NCBI RefSeq assembly: GCF_963583255.1
Contig: NC_084815.1
Location: forward strand, 19,380,807-19,444,806
Origin: Pyrus communis
Taxonomy: Eukaryota; Streptophyta; Magnoliopsida; Rosales; Rosaceae
DNA: 64,000 nucleotides
Direction of reading: 5' to 3'
A model generated the notes under the pieces. That model was not told the DNA's origin. It searched no databases and saw only the letters and a program-made list of their open reading frames with translations. The position numbers and the translations under genes were made by a program. Each line of letters begins with the position of its first letter. The stretch's first letter is position 1. Positions 1 through 14,605 of this stretch are shown in pieces.

Positions 1-180
1 TCCCCATTCCTTGGGTTTTACCATAGCAAGGTTTTTGTGAGTTTTTACAAATGCATACTTCAAAGTAAATTTGAGACTCGCAATCACCCGTTGTGCCGAT
101 GACTTCATCAACTATTCTACCTTATCTGCTGAAGATCTGATGCGATGGTTTGTTGAGGTATTTACACACTCAAGGGGGAG
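1..180 (+). mobile_element. 3' internal end of a Ty1/Copia-type retrotransposon
   Basis: This stretch leads directly into an LTR. Its last ten bases (171-180, CAAGGGGGAG) form a typical polypurine tract, the plus-strand primer just before a 3' LTR. No reverse transcriptase or integrase is visible; the coding part lies left of the window or is lost. Confidence 0.75.
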
Positions 181-449
181 TGTTGCAGTTATATTTAGAA
201 TAGGAATGTGATTGTGTAAATCCTAGGGAATCTGGGAAAGTATTATATATTCCTATTAGGATTGGATTACCTATTAAATATTGTCATCCTAAAGGGAAAG
301 GTTTTACCCTTTCTAATACTATAAATAAAGGCATAATGGGGTGAATCAAAAACACCTCACAATTAAATCAATCTCTCTTCTCCCTCAATCTTGCCGCACC
401 CCTCTCTTTCTCTAAACCTTAGAGCGCTCAATCAAATAGGCCTACAACA
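181..449 (+). repeat. Copia 3' LTR (269 bp)
   Basis: The LTR starts TGTTG immediately after the polypurine tract and ends CAACA, giving a 5-bp terminal inverted repeat. It contains a TATA-like stretch near 320 (ACTATAAATAAAG) followed by a CT-rich leader, as expected for an LTR promoter and start of transcription. The partner LTR is outside the window, so the target-site duplication cannot be checked. It sits just upstream of CACTA transposase exons, so the retroelement probably inserted into the CACTA element. Confidence 0.8.
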
Positions 450-530
450 AAGTTTAATATATAGTTGGTAGAATTATTTTTAATTTGAATTCTGCTTAAA
501 ATTGTTTGTTTTTTCGTTGACATAATTATA

Positions 531-1019
531 GCGGAAAAAGCATGGGAAGGAGGCAGATCCTGTTTCGTTTTTTCGTCATTGTCATACTCGAAAAGATAAA
601 ACTTGGATTGATGAAGCCTCTCAGCATATAGGGATAAATGATTTTTTTTGTGTTAGTATATCATTGTTATTAATTTTTAATATCTATAATTTATTTTTCT
701 GCTTTATGATTGTTGATTTTTTTAAAAAAAATATTATTGCAAGGCAACTATGGAGGGCAATTTTCAATCTATGATTGAGTCTGGTCAAGAAGATACTGAT
801 GAGCTTAGGACCCAAGTATATGTCAAGATGATGGGTCATGTGCGTCATAATAGAGTGCGTGGGTATGGACATGGGGTGACTCCAGATATGGTGTCTTATG
901 CATCTTCTTCAGCTTCTACTTCTAATTCCTCCAGGAGATCATCCAGGAGTTCTGTATCAGTGCTAATGACTGAAAACAAAGAATTGAGAATGAATTGGGA
1001 CAACTGTTATTGTTATTAG
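531..1019 (+). pseudogene. CACTA transposase (Transposase_24-type) C-terminal exons
   Basis: An exon starts after an acceptor at about 531 and encodes a segment containing CHTRKDKTWIDEASQHI (near 571-630). This matches the conserved motif of plant Ptta/En/Spm Transposase_24 proteins. A second exon from about 740 carries on as KATMEGNFQSMIESGQ and ends at the stop at 1017-1019 after a serine/arginine-rich tail. Only the C-terminal part is in the window, so it is called a partial and probably non-functional transposon gene. Family assignment is from motif recognition. Confidence 0.65.
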
Positions 1020-1178
1020 TTTTTATTAATGTTTGCTTTGGCCTATATATGAAATATGATTGGAATTATTTATTTATTTATTTATTTATATATATATTTT
1101 TTAATTATTATTAACGAAAAACGGAGAAACAGTTTGTGTTATGTTTTATTTTAATATTTTTGGTGTCGCTTATGGACG

Positions 1179-1227
<49 letters not shown>

Positions 1228-1649
1228 TTATCGAAATGTTGTAGGTAATGTCAGTTAGGACCGACAGTAGGTTGATTATTTTTTTTGTTTACTGTTATGT
1301 AATGTCGGCTACGGCCGACAATAAGTGTAATATTTTATTGTTCAATTGCTACTTAATGTCGGTTAGTAGTGCCATCATGTCAAAATTTAACGTCGCTTAT
1401 AAGCAACGTAATCTACGATGTCACTTTTAAGCGACGGTGTTGTTCTTTTTAATTTATATTACTTTGCTTTGTGGTGGCGGATTAAGGGGTCTAAGCGACG
1501 TCAATACCATTTCCGTGACAATGGCATTGATGTCGCTAACCCAATCCAACATTGCACTATTTAATGTCGGATTTTTACCAAATAGCCGACAGTAATTCAT
1601 GATTCTTGTCGGTTTTCGACTGCCAGTTATAGCCCCTTTTGTAGTAGTG
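531..1649 (+). mobile_element. 3' part of a CACTA (En/Spm) DNA transposon
   Basis: The right terminus at 1649 reads, on the complementary strand, CACTACTACAAAAGGGG, a CACTA-type terminal inverted repeat. From about 1240 to 1620 the DNA carries many short subterminal motifs of the GTCGG / CCGACA and GTCGCT / AGCGAC kind in both orientations, the usual transposase-binding array of CACTA elements. A (TA)n tract lies near 1187-1220. The left end is outside the window or disrupted. Confidence 0.8.
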
Positions 1650-2699
1650 TTTCACTGAAGAATAATAATAATAATAATAACAAGCCTTGACAAAGGAAAA
1701 AAGGTTCATGAACCTTGATTATTCACAACTAATCACTAATTAATTATGTACCTGCAAGATTTAATTAAGCAGAAAATATCATATCGTTCTGAAACACGAT
1801 CTCTAGAACCTCTATGAATATACTTAGGCACGCATTTGGAACATGTTAAATATGTATAGGCTGACTCATGCAGGTCTCGCACAGATATAGCCGAATTCGA
1901 TGACCATTAATTAGCTAGTCTACACAATATGCCAATATATCAATCAAGTTGATATGTATGAGATTTCTTCTGTACTTATCAAAATAAATAATAATTTAGA
2001 ATAATATTCCCTGGAATTATTGGCTTCAAAAACGAGTTCTAGCCACTTTTTGTGTATGCGTATCTATATGTAACAGAAGGTTACCAAACCTTAGAAGCAA
2101 CACTATTAGATGATTCCTCCACAACTTCTCTACTATATATCTTTTTTTTCCCTGTTGGGAGTTTGGAAGGCTGATTAACTAGTAGATTAATCCATGTCTT
2201 AAAAAGTGTGCATGCGCGCGGTCACTGCAATCTCATCGTCATGGATACATCAATCTCAAAAGTTGAAGGCATGTGCTGTTCTTTTTTAAACAAGCGATAG
2301 TCGTACACTAAATAACTCTCAACTAAGAGATGAGAATTCAAACTTGAGTGCAAAGAAGAGATTTACACTGCTCTAACCAACTTAACTAAGTCTAAACCTG
2401 CGGGTATGATAATTATTAAGGTGTGGAGAAAGTATTTCATTTTCAATAGACTATTATTTGACATACATACGCTAGTGAAAACCTCGTCAAACAAACCGAA
2501 AATAATCATCAATTAACAACACACTTTTGATCACCTTCTTAAACCTTTGTCGACAAAAGAAAGTCTAATTCAAGAAAGAAGAAACAAAAATACGTCACAA
2601 AACTTGAAGGATATAATTATATCTTTATTCTCCCACGATTGATCTCCCAGGGAACTTGGAACTTGGATGTGTACTGTCCTCTTGAATAAAGTACTCTTG
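1650..2699. other. Intergenic, no gene seen
   Basis: AT-rich DNA between the CACTA end and the ERF gene, with a short (AAT)n tract at 1665-1680. It probably includes the ERF 3' UTR (about 2600-2699). I see no open frame with protein-like composition. Confidence 0.6.
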
Positions 2700-4661
2700 T
2701 CAAGGTCGACGGTTCCTATTCCTAGGAGGAGGATTTGAACTCGAAGAAGAAGACCCGAACCCCGGCATAGAATAGCCTAAGGGATGTTGTTGATCTTCTT
2801 GTTGATGAGATGGTAAGAAAGGTAATAAAGATGATGACGATGTAGTAGTTTCTGATGTCTGGGTAGCAAATCTCTCTCTTTCATAAAGAGTAGCTGGTAA
2901 ATCATAACTTATGCACTCGTGACCACTCCGAAAATATTGTGCATATTGATCATGAGGAGGAGTAACAACATTATTAGGGAATGCCTGCAGGTGATAGTGA
3001 TGATCAGAAAGAGGGTGATGGTGGTCAGTAATTACTCTTTGAGATGCCCCAGCTGGCAAGTTTTGTTGAGTACTAGTGGCAGTGAGGGAACCTAATTCCG
3101 TAATTCTTCCTTGAACTCTTTCGGGAAAGTTGAGCTTAGCTTTGCTTCCTTTAAACCTGAAAGCTGCTTCATCATAAGCAAGTGCCGCTGCCTCGTCGGT
3201 TTCAAAGGTGCCGAGCCACACCCGAGCTGCCTTCTTCGGGTCACGAATCTCAGCTGCCCACTTCCCCCAAGGTCTCTGCCTCACTCCTCTATAGTGCCTT
3301 CTCCTCGCGGTCCCTTCACAAATTAACAGTGTTATGCATGTATGTTTCCAAATTTATTAAAACAGTACCTTAATTACGTGCATTCAAACAGAATAAATGG
3401 TATGTTAATAAGACATTCAACACACTCAATTCATCTAACTACGGGCAAGGGGATTTAGGTGCATAAAGAGTAACACACTGCTCTAACCAATTGGCTTAAG
3501 TTCAAATTTGCATATTGAATTGTTATTGTTAATTGTATATATCAACTATACACACTCTAATATTCATCTTTATTTGGTAGAATAGCTACATGGAAAACAA
3601 TTGTAGCTAGGAAACAAGTAGCGTATGAGTTATTATTATGATGAGAAAAAGAATGTAACCATATAGACAGTCTACACAAATGAGCTATGGCAAACATGAA
3701 AAAAATTAGGCCCAAAATACAACGGACAAACTTCAGTTATTTAAACTGTTATTAGGGAACAAGGTTTCGTGGTGTAGTTGGTTATCATGTCACTCTAAAA
3801 CAACTTAGTACTACGGTTTAGTAGTATTACTCTTCATTTGTAAGTGATAGGACTTAGGTTTGATTCTCACCTAAGATGAATATAAACCACATTATTGCTA
3901 GCTTATTTTGAGGCTTAACCCACTCTCTTAACCCTTTAGTATAGATAATATCGTTTGTTAAAAAAAAACAAACTGTTATTAGGGTACCGAGGCTGCTTTT
4001 GCAGATAAAAACATTAAACCTAACTAAAAACATCAACTATATGAAGATGGAAACGGAACAATATAGAGGATTTGATTCTAAATCTGCACAGTAAACCCTA
4101 AATCCATATCATAAGCCGAATCATGCATGATTACTTAGGGCACTACGTGTTGAGAGAGAAAACTGATATAAGAATATATAAGACGACACAACTTCAAGTT
4201 CATGCTTCCCTTTGCAGGTAAAAAACTGTCACAACGTATAAACTGGAATCGATCCCTATGAATATTTAAGTCTAGCTACACGGGGGAACTAAATTAATTA
4301 AAATTGGAAGTAAATAATGAAATTGTTCAAGTACTAGCAATAATAATCATGATCAATATAGTACTGTTGAACTATATTAAACCTTGATCTCGAGCCTGTG
4401 GAGGAGATTGATCATCATGCGACTCCATGGCGCTGGACTGGGGAGCCATCAGTGGCGGCTCCATCGGCACTTGAACAGCTGGGGTCTGGTTGTTAGTGCT
4501 TCCAAGAACTTGAGATAGAGCTGAGACCATGGCAGACATCTCATGTTGAGATCGAGCTGACGAGAAAAACGGCTCGAAGATCATTCGATGATCCTCCTCT
4601 TTCGCCTCTGGTTCATCACCAGGAAAGGACCTCTTCCCATGCTTTCGATCCACTTTATAGC
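2700..4661 (-). CDS. AP2/ERF transcription factor, group X (ABR1/RAP2.6L-like)
   Basis: This is a nuclear DNA-binding regulator, probably of stress or ABA/ethylene responses (family knowledge). Exon 1 (4661-4383) encodes an acidic N-terminus with [20 protein letters not shown], a hallmark of group X ERFs. Exon 2 (3313-2700) carries one complete AP2 domain, beginning [20 protein letters not shown] and including [19 protein letters not shown], then a Ser/His/Gln-rich tail. The intron is GT-AG (donor AAG|GT at 4383/4382, acceptor at 3315-3314) and splits one glycine codon; the phases match. The start is unresolved: the frame is open upstream only to a TAA at 4668-4666, with no ATG before residue MIFEPF. 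A short first exon probably lies further upstream, joined at the acceptor AACAAG|GC (4662/4661). From GTG4653 to the stop there are about 294 codons. Confidence 0.9.
3763..3970 (+). repeat. SINE with a tRNA-Val-like head, inside the ERF intron
   Basis: It starts GGTTTCGTGGTGTAGTTGG, identical to the 5' half of plant tRNA-Val. It then switches to the common SINE body of this window (B-box-like GGTTTGATTCTC near 3860, CACATTATTGCTAGC, GATAATATCGTTTGTTA) and ends in poly-A at about 3970. It is a tRNA-derived SINE in the plus orientation within the minus-strand ERF intron. Confidence 0.7.
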
Positions 4662-5770
4662 CTTGTTAAAACCCTTTGAAAATTTATATATAAGATATTC
4701 TTGTGCTAAATCATCAAGCAAACATGCACCATAAATATTGTTCTTACGAGCTAGCAATTAACTATCTTGTTTTGTATTACTATATAAATATGAATCAAAA
4801 TCAGTAGATATAGCAGTGTGCTTTCTTTTATGCACCCAAGTTTGAATCATTCTTTTCGTGATTTAGATGAATTTAGTGTAGAATATCAATTTGCTAAGTA
4901 AAAAGTACGAATCAGGCAAAATCAAGAGAGGAAGAGATGAGAGAGGACAATAGCGCAAAGAGAAAGAGGAGGAGAGAAGAAGGAGAAATGCTAGGGTTTG
5001 AAACAGTCATTTAATATATGTTTCCTAGCCTAGCTCTTTGATGGTGTCAAATTTGGGAGCTGAATTGAAAAAGCAAATGGTCCAACTTTATGGCCTTCTA
5101 TTCCCTCTTTTTTCTTCTTTTTGAACTAACCGCGTTTACTTTTGAGACTAAATATTCTGGATGGTTTAAATTTGAAACAATGCTAAGAAGACTATTTATT
5201 TAAACTGTATTTTATAAATTATATGACGTAATTGTTGATGATTAAATTATCATTTAAATATTGATTAACGTTCTTATTTTCTATTTGTAACACATCACAT
5301 AGTTTACAAATGTGATCTAAAAAACTTTATTTACCTAAAATGTCATGGTGGAGTCATCAGAAAGGGAAAGGAATATATGGTTGGACTTATCCAAAGAAGA
5401 AATTCAGGATTGAATTTGCGTATGTCAAAGCATGCATCATGCATGAATGGGAAAGTATTATCTTGTATTTACAAATCATAGCATGCATTTTCATGCTCAA
5501 TTGATGCCATGTTTCATGTTTGAAATGGGGCAAATTATGAATCAGCAACGTCATAAGATATAAAAAAATCTAAATTAGATGTGAAATCAACTACCATATG
5601 ATTGTACTGTTGGACTCACATTTTAATAATATATAGGTCAGAGAACGAAATTATTTATATATATATTCGTTCTAGATACATAAACGTGTAAATAATTTAA
5701 GATCGCTTACATCTTTAATTACCGACAAAATACTTGTCGTCAGGAATTAAAATTTTAAATAAATAAGCTT
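4662..5770. other. ERF upstream region with one decayed MITE
   Basis: The ERF promoter and a possible first exon lie here. At about 5175-5340 there is a diverged copy of the GGTAATGCTAGGGAGACCAAATTT MITE family (see 26876-27032), recognisable by its ATGATTAAATTATCA and AACACATCACATAG segments. No other open frame is convincing. Confidence 0.45.
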
Positions 5771-5880
5771 GTAAGTGAGAGGTTTTATACTTAATTCTCG
5801 TAAAAAACGAATTAAAACCACATTATTATCAACCATTGTAAGACTTAAATGTAAATAATATCGCTTGTTCAAATAAAATT
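5771..5880 (+). repeat. Partial SINE (body and tail)
   Basis: It reads GTAAGTGAGAGGTTTTATAC, then CACATTATTATCAACC, then AATAATATCGCTTGTTC. This is the same body and tail as the SINE at 3763-3970 but without the head. Confidence 0.6.
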
Positions 5881-5882
5881 AC

Positions 5883-5885
<3 letters not shown>

Positions 5886-5917
<32 letters not shown>

Positions 5918-5935
5918 GTAGTAGAAGCGTTTTTA

Positions 5936-5979
<44 letters not shown>

Positions 5980-6002
5980 GTAGTAGAAGCGTTTTTAATC
6001 AT
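5886..6002. repeat. (CT)n microsatellite duplicated with 27-bp flank
   Basis: Two tandem units are present (5886-5940 and 5941-6002). Each is a (CT)n run followed by the identical sequence AAATGTAGTAGAAGCGTTTT plus TAATCAT. The identical unique parts point to a recent duplication. Confidence 0.9.
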
Positions 6003-6727
6003 TTCGAAAACAGCCTCAAACAAGCGTAAAGACCAACCACTTTATATTTATTTGTCCCGAGTGAAGAGCCTAGCAAATTAAAGACCTATGCAAGTTTTCA
6101 CTGGAAAATAAAAAAGAAGTCATCCATGGGCCTGGTACGTAGAGAAACGTTACTCTGCTAAACCGCAACGTATCGCCGGAGAAAAAAAGGGTTCTATTTG
6201 TTTCAAAACAATCTTGCATTCATCGTTCATGTTAAATGCTTCATAAAACAATATAATTCGCAGCAGTGCAGCGAAATTCGGAAACGAAAAAGCAGGGGGA
6301 AACAGAAAAGAAGAAAACAAAAGATTAAGCAACATTTTGAACACTTGATAAACCTCCATTTCCAAAAGCTGAAAGTACTTGTACTTCTATTCTGAAACCG
6401 TTCTTCGCATCTTTCTCCAAATTGTTAATTTCAAAAGATAACCGGTTCTCCATGCTTACCGCATCCAATTGTAGAACACAAGCCTGGTAGAGAGAACTGC
6501 GGGCACTTAAGTTTGCAGTCTCACAAAGGCGGCCGCGAGGACTGTGCAGCTGCACTCATCCCAAGTCTCGAACGTGATAATGCAACATAAAATTGTTCTT
6601 CATGACAAAATTGCATTAGGGTTTCCATGCAGCCAAAGAGGGGAAGAAACAAAAAACATTTCAGGCTCATATTGCAAGAGGATCAAGAGGAGAATATCAA
6701 CCTTCATATGTACAGGTCTTTACATGA
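6003..6727. other. 3' UTR/downstream region of the copine gene
   Basis: The minus-strand gene ends at 6728. Short open frames here do not resemble known proteins and are probably 3' UTR or spacer. Confidence 0.45.
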
Positions 6728-11587
<4,860 letters not shown>

Positions 11588-12224
11588 TCCAAAAGACTCC
11601 AAAAAGCTAAGCCTCCTCCTCCTCCTCCCTCCCTCAGCTCCGCTGCAATAACTATAACTTCCCTTGTATTTTTCCTCCTTTTATATTTCCACAAAAATGA
11701 AATTAAAATTTGCAGTCTCCGGAAAATCTCTCCAGTCTATGATCTTGCAGTTCGCTACCAACTTATTTAAATACTATTTTATTCATGCATTGGTTGGCCC
11801 CACATTTTGTTCCGTTGATAATTTAGGGAAGGGAAAGGGAATAAACGCGTTTTTTGCTTTAGAAATTAGATTAAATGAGAATTACTTGAATAAGCCGCGT
11901 TTTTCTGTTAACGGAAATACCGAAAACTAGCGATGATCAAAAGACTCAATTCCAGAAAGAGGAAAATGTTGCGAGTTGCGAGTTGCGACTGCCGTCCTTT
12001 TTCTTCTTCTTTTTCATGGGAGTGGAGTGGTCTTTTCTCTTGAATCCACTAGGCAGCTGATGTGAACACTTGTTCAAATATGAAAATTAGCCTGTGACTG
12101 TAATAAAACGTGACATGTTGACATAATATTACAAATTTACGAAAATAAACTGCATTTGGACTTCAGGTAATTTGAGTGATGGTTCCTAAATTTTAGCTCA
12201 ATTTAGTCCCTTAAACTAAAAATT
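11588..12224. other. Copine 5' UTR and promoter
   Basis: A pyrimidine/purine-rich leader lies just upstream of the ATG (11588-11660), followed by AT-rich promoter DNA. No upstream ATG in frame was found. No other gene is seen. Confidence 0.5.
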
Positions 12225-12352
12225 CGTGAGTATTTGTCTATGAACTTGTTATAATGTGTCTTTATGACTCTTGTCACATCCCAACCCGTCGTGAGTATTT
12301 GTCTATGAACTTATTATAATGTGTCTTCATGACTCTTGTCACATCCCAACCC
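12225..12352. repeat. 65-bp tandem duplication spanning the Cassandra LTR edge
   Basis: The units 12225-12289 and 12290-12352 are nearly identical (CGTGAGTATTTGTCTATGAA ... TGACTCTTGTCACATCCCAA). Each contains the flanking ACTCT target site and the first 16 or so bases of the LTR. Confidence 0.9.
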
Positions 12353-12631
12353 GGGCTCCACCATATCTCGGGCTCTACTCTGCCGTAACACGATATTATC
12401 CGCTTTAGGTCTCGAGCACACCTCACGGTTTTGTTTTTGGAAACTCATGAGCAACTTCCCAATGGGTCACCCATCCCATTGGGAAGTTGCTCTAGCCCAA
12501 TCTCGCTTAACTTTGGAGTTCTGATGGAACCCGAAGCCAGTGAGCTCCCAAAAGGCCTCGTGCTATATGGAGGTGGGCATGTACATATAAGGCACATCAC
12601 CCCTCTCCGTTAGTCGATGTGGGATGTTACA
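12337..12631 (-). mobile_element. Cassandra TRIM solo LTR carrying a 5S rRNA-like region
   Basis: On the minus strand it begins TGTAACATCCCACAT and ends GGGATGTGACA, like the LTRs at 49453 and 49807. It is flanked by a perfect 5-bp duplication ACTCT (12332-12336 and 12632-12636), so it is a solo LTR left by recombination. Its middle keeps the 5S rRNA-derived block (CGGGTTCCATCAGAACTCC, AGTTAAGCGAG, GATGGGTGACCCATTGGGAA in the minus sense), the hallmark of Cassandra. The block contains an extra inverted segment, described as a finding. Confidence 0.9.
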
Positions 12632-12636
12632 ACTCT

Positions 12637-14138
12637 TTTTACTAACTCCATTAAAACTTCCATTCAAAAGGAAGAATTTAAAAGGATAAATAAATAAATT
12701 GAAGTTTTAACGGAGTTAGTCAAAACGATCGTTACTCTACATTAAAACAAGTTAAGATAACAATACTCATGAATTTTTAGTTCACAAACCAAAACTTCAA
12801 TTGGGCAAAAATTCAAGGACTATTGCTGTAATTTTCTCCTTGGAGTTTACTATTGTGTCTTATATTTACATGTATGAATAAATTATAATTGTGAGCTTGC
12901 ATGAATGTCACGTAGTTTTACCATGACAGAAGAAATTCAAAATTCCGAACTGAACGGTTTGTAATGAAAGATTTTTTTTCTAACTTCGGCCTAATCTGAA
13001 CTACGACCTAATCTGCAATTATTTGCATGTTGGTGATTTTTTTACACTTTTGTTTTCTTATTCTCTAATGTGTATTCCTCCTCTTGTTTATGTTATCTTA
13101 TCCACTTTTGCTTTAAGCACAGAAAAATAGAGTGCGAAAATTATTTCCGACAAATTTGACCGAGAGAAAACACAAAAACTGAAAAAAGTTAGAAATCACG
13201 GAGAAGTTTTTTTCTGGCTGGTAATGGTATGCCAACTTTTCATTATTTTTCTTTTCTGTTTTTCTTGTTGGGAGTTGGGACGGACTTGGAAAATACAGAG
13301 TCAATATATTCAATTTACAATAATAAAACTATATTTCCATTTAAACCAAATAAATAAATAAACAAAACCTTCGCCGTTGAGATTTTTGAAAAATGTCCGA
13401 GCATACGACTGGATATCCGAATTCATCACATGTGATGTTTGCCACTTGTAGGATAGATTAATACAAACTAATTATATTGATATTAGCTAACACGAACAAT
13501 CATAATTCATGAATTGATTATTGTTTATTGGGTACAGAACTATAACGTTACTTAAAATTTAATGTATATCTCTTTCTATTTATCTCTTTTCAGGTGACAT
13601 GTTGTATTTAAGTTTATTCTCTCGGATCTAATCTAGCAAGGCAGGTTACATGTGCAAATATTGCACAAGCTCTTAAACTTTAGATTATTAATTTGCTTTC
13701 GAATTTTGAATTGAACTGCGAAAGTTGGCATTTAAAATGGGTTTAGTTTTAATGCATATATAAAATAGGTGTAATCATGAAATTTAAAGATTGTATATAA
13801 TGGCGGCTTTGTCTCTTTAAGTACACACTACGAATAATGATACATATAGACGAGGAATAATGATTCAATAAGCAAAACTAATTAAATGATTACATTAATT
13901 AAAGTCAATAAATTTTTGTTTTTATTAAACAAGAAGAAAAAGAAAAGGCAGAGACACCAAGTAGACATGGCCAGCAAAAGTGAAAGGGGGATGCTGGCAT
14001 GCATAGCTGGTTTAATTGGAGGTCTGCTGATTGCTAAAACAAATTTTGGTCTTTCAAATTGTCACGTAAACCCACAAACTTGTATGCGAAAAGTCATATT
14101 TAGAGCAGCTGTTGGAAATGCTCTAATTTAATATTTTT
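12637..14138. other. Intergenic, no gene seen
   Basis: AT-rich spacer. An 81-codon open frame at 13886-14131 has no recognisable protein character and is not called as a gene. Confidence 0.5.
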
Positions 14139-14605
14139 AGAGCATCTCCAACAATTTCTTTAAATTTGACTCTTCAAATTCAATTTATTTACTCACATGA
14201 CAATTTGAAAACTAAAATTTATTGATTCACATCTTTGCTTCAGCGGACTCCGCAAATCTTAGTACTTCTTTATTACTTTCATCTTTGGAAAAAAAAAAAT
14301 TTGACAAAGACATTCTTATAATAAAATAATGTTTGCAGAGTGGGATAGGGAGTCTCCAAATATAGAGTGCATGACATTTTCTAAATGAGAAATGTTATTA
14401 ACACTCCAAAAATTTCATTTTACACTCCTTACAAATGTATTTTTCTTTCTAATTATAGAAAATTTGAAGTGCCAAATGAGATTTTTAGAGTGTTAATAAT
14501 AATTCTCTTCTAATTTTGAAGACTTGTTGGATAACTTTGTTAAAGCACAAAAAATCCTATGTGGCACTTCAACTTTTGTTTTGTGGAATTTCTTGGAGAT
14601 GCTCT
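14139..14605. mobile_element. MITE-like element with AGAGCATCTCCAA termini
   Basis: The left end reads AGAGCATCTCCAACAA and the right end, in complement, reads AGAGCATCTCCAAGAA, forming terminal inverted repeats of about 14 bp. This terminus is common in plant non-autonomous DNA elements. No clear target duplication is visible. A second MITE (14387-14507) is nested inside it. Confidence 0.5.
14387..14507. mobile_element. Palindromic MITE family A, copy 1
   Basis: An imperfect palindrome of 121 bp: GAGAAATGTTATTAACACTC at one end, GAGTGTTAATAATAATTCTC at the other. It is flanked by 8-bp near-identical duplications TTCTAAAT (14379-14386) and TTCTAATT (14508-14515), which suggests a hAT-type mechanism. 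Relatives lie at 43235, 43407 and 60016. Confidence 0.75.

Noticed and set aside
3763..3835. A tRNA-Val gene
   Set aside because: Only the 5' half matches; the anticodon loop, T arm and 3' acceptor strand are missing, and SINE sequence follows.
6325..6555. 76-codon minus-strand ORF downstream of the copine gene
   Set aside because: It lies after the copine stop codon at 6728 in the likely 3' UTR and matches nothing known to me.
13886..14131. 81-codon plus-strand ORF
   Set aside because: It starts in an A-rich stretch and its protein has no family resemblance; it abuts a MITE end.
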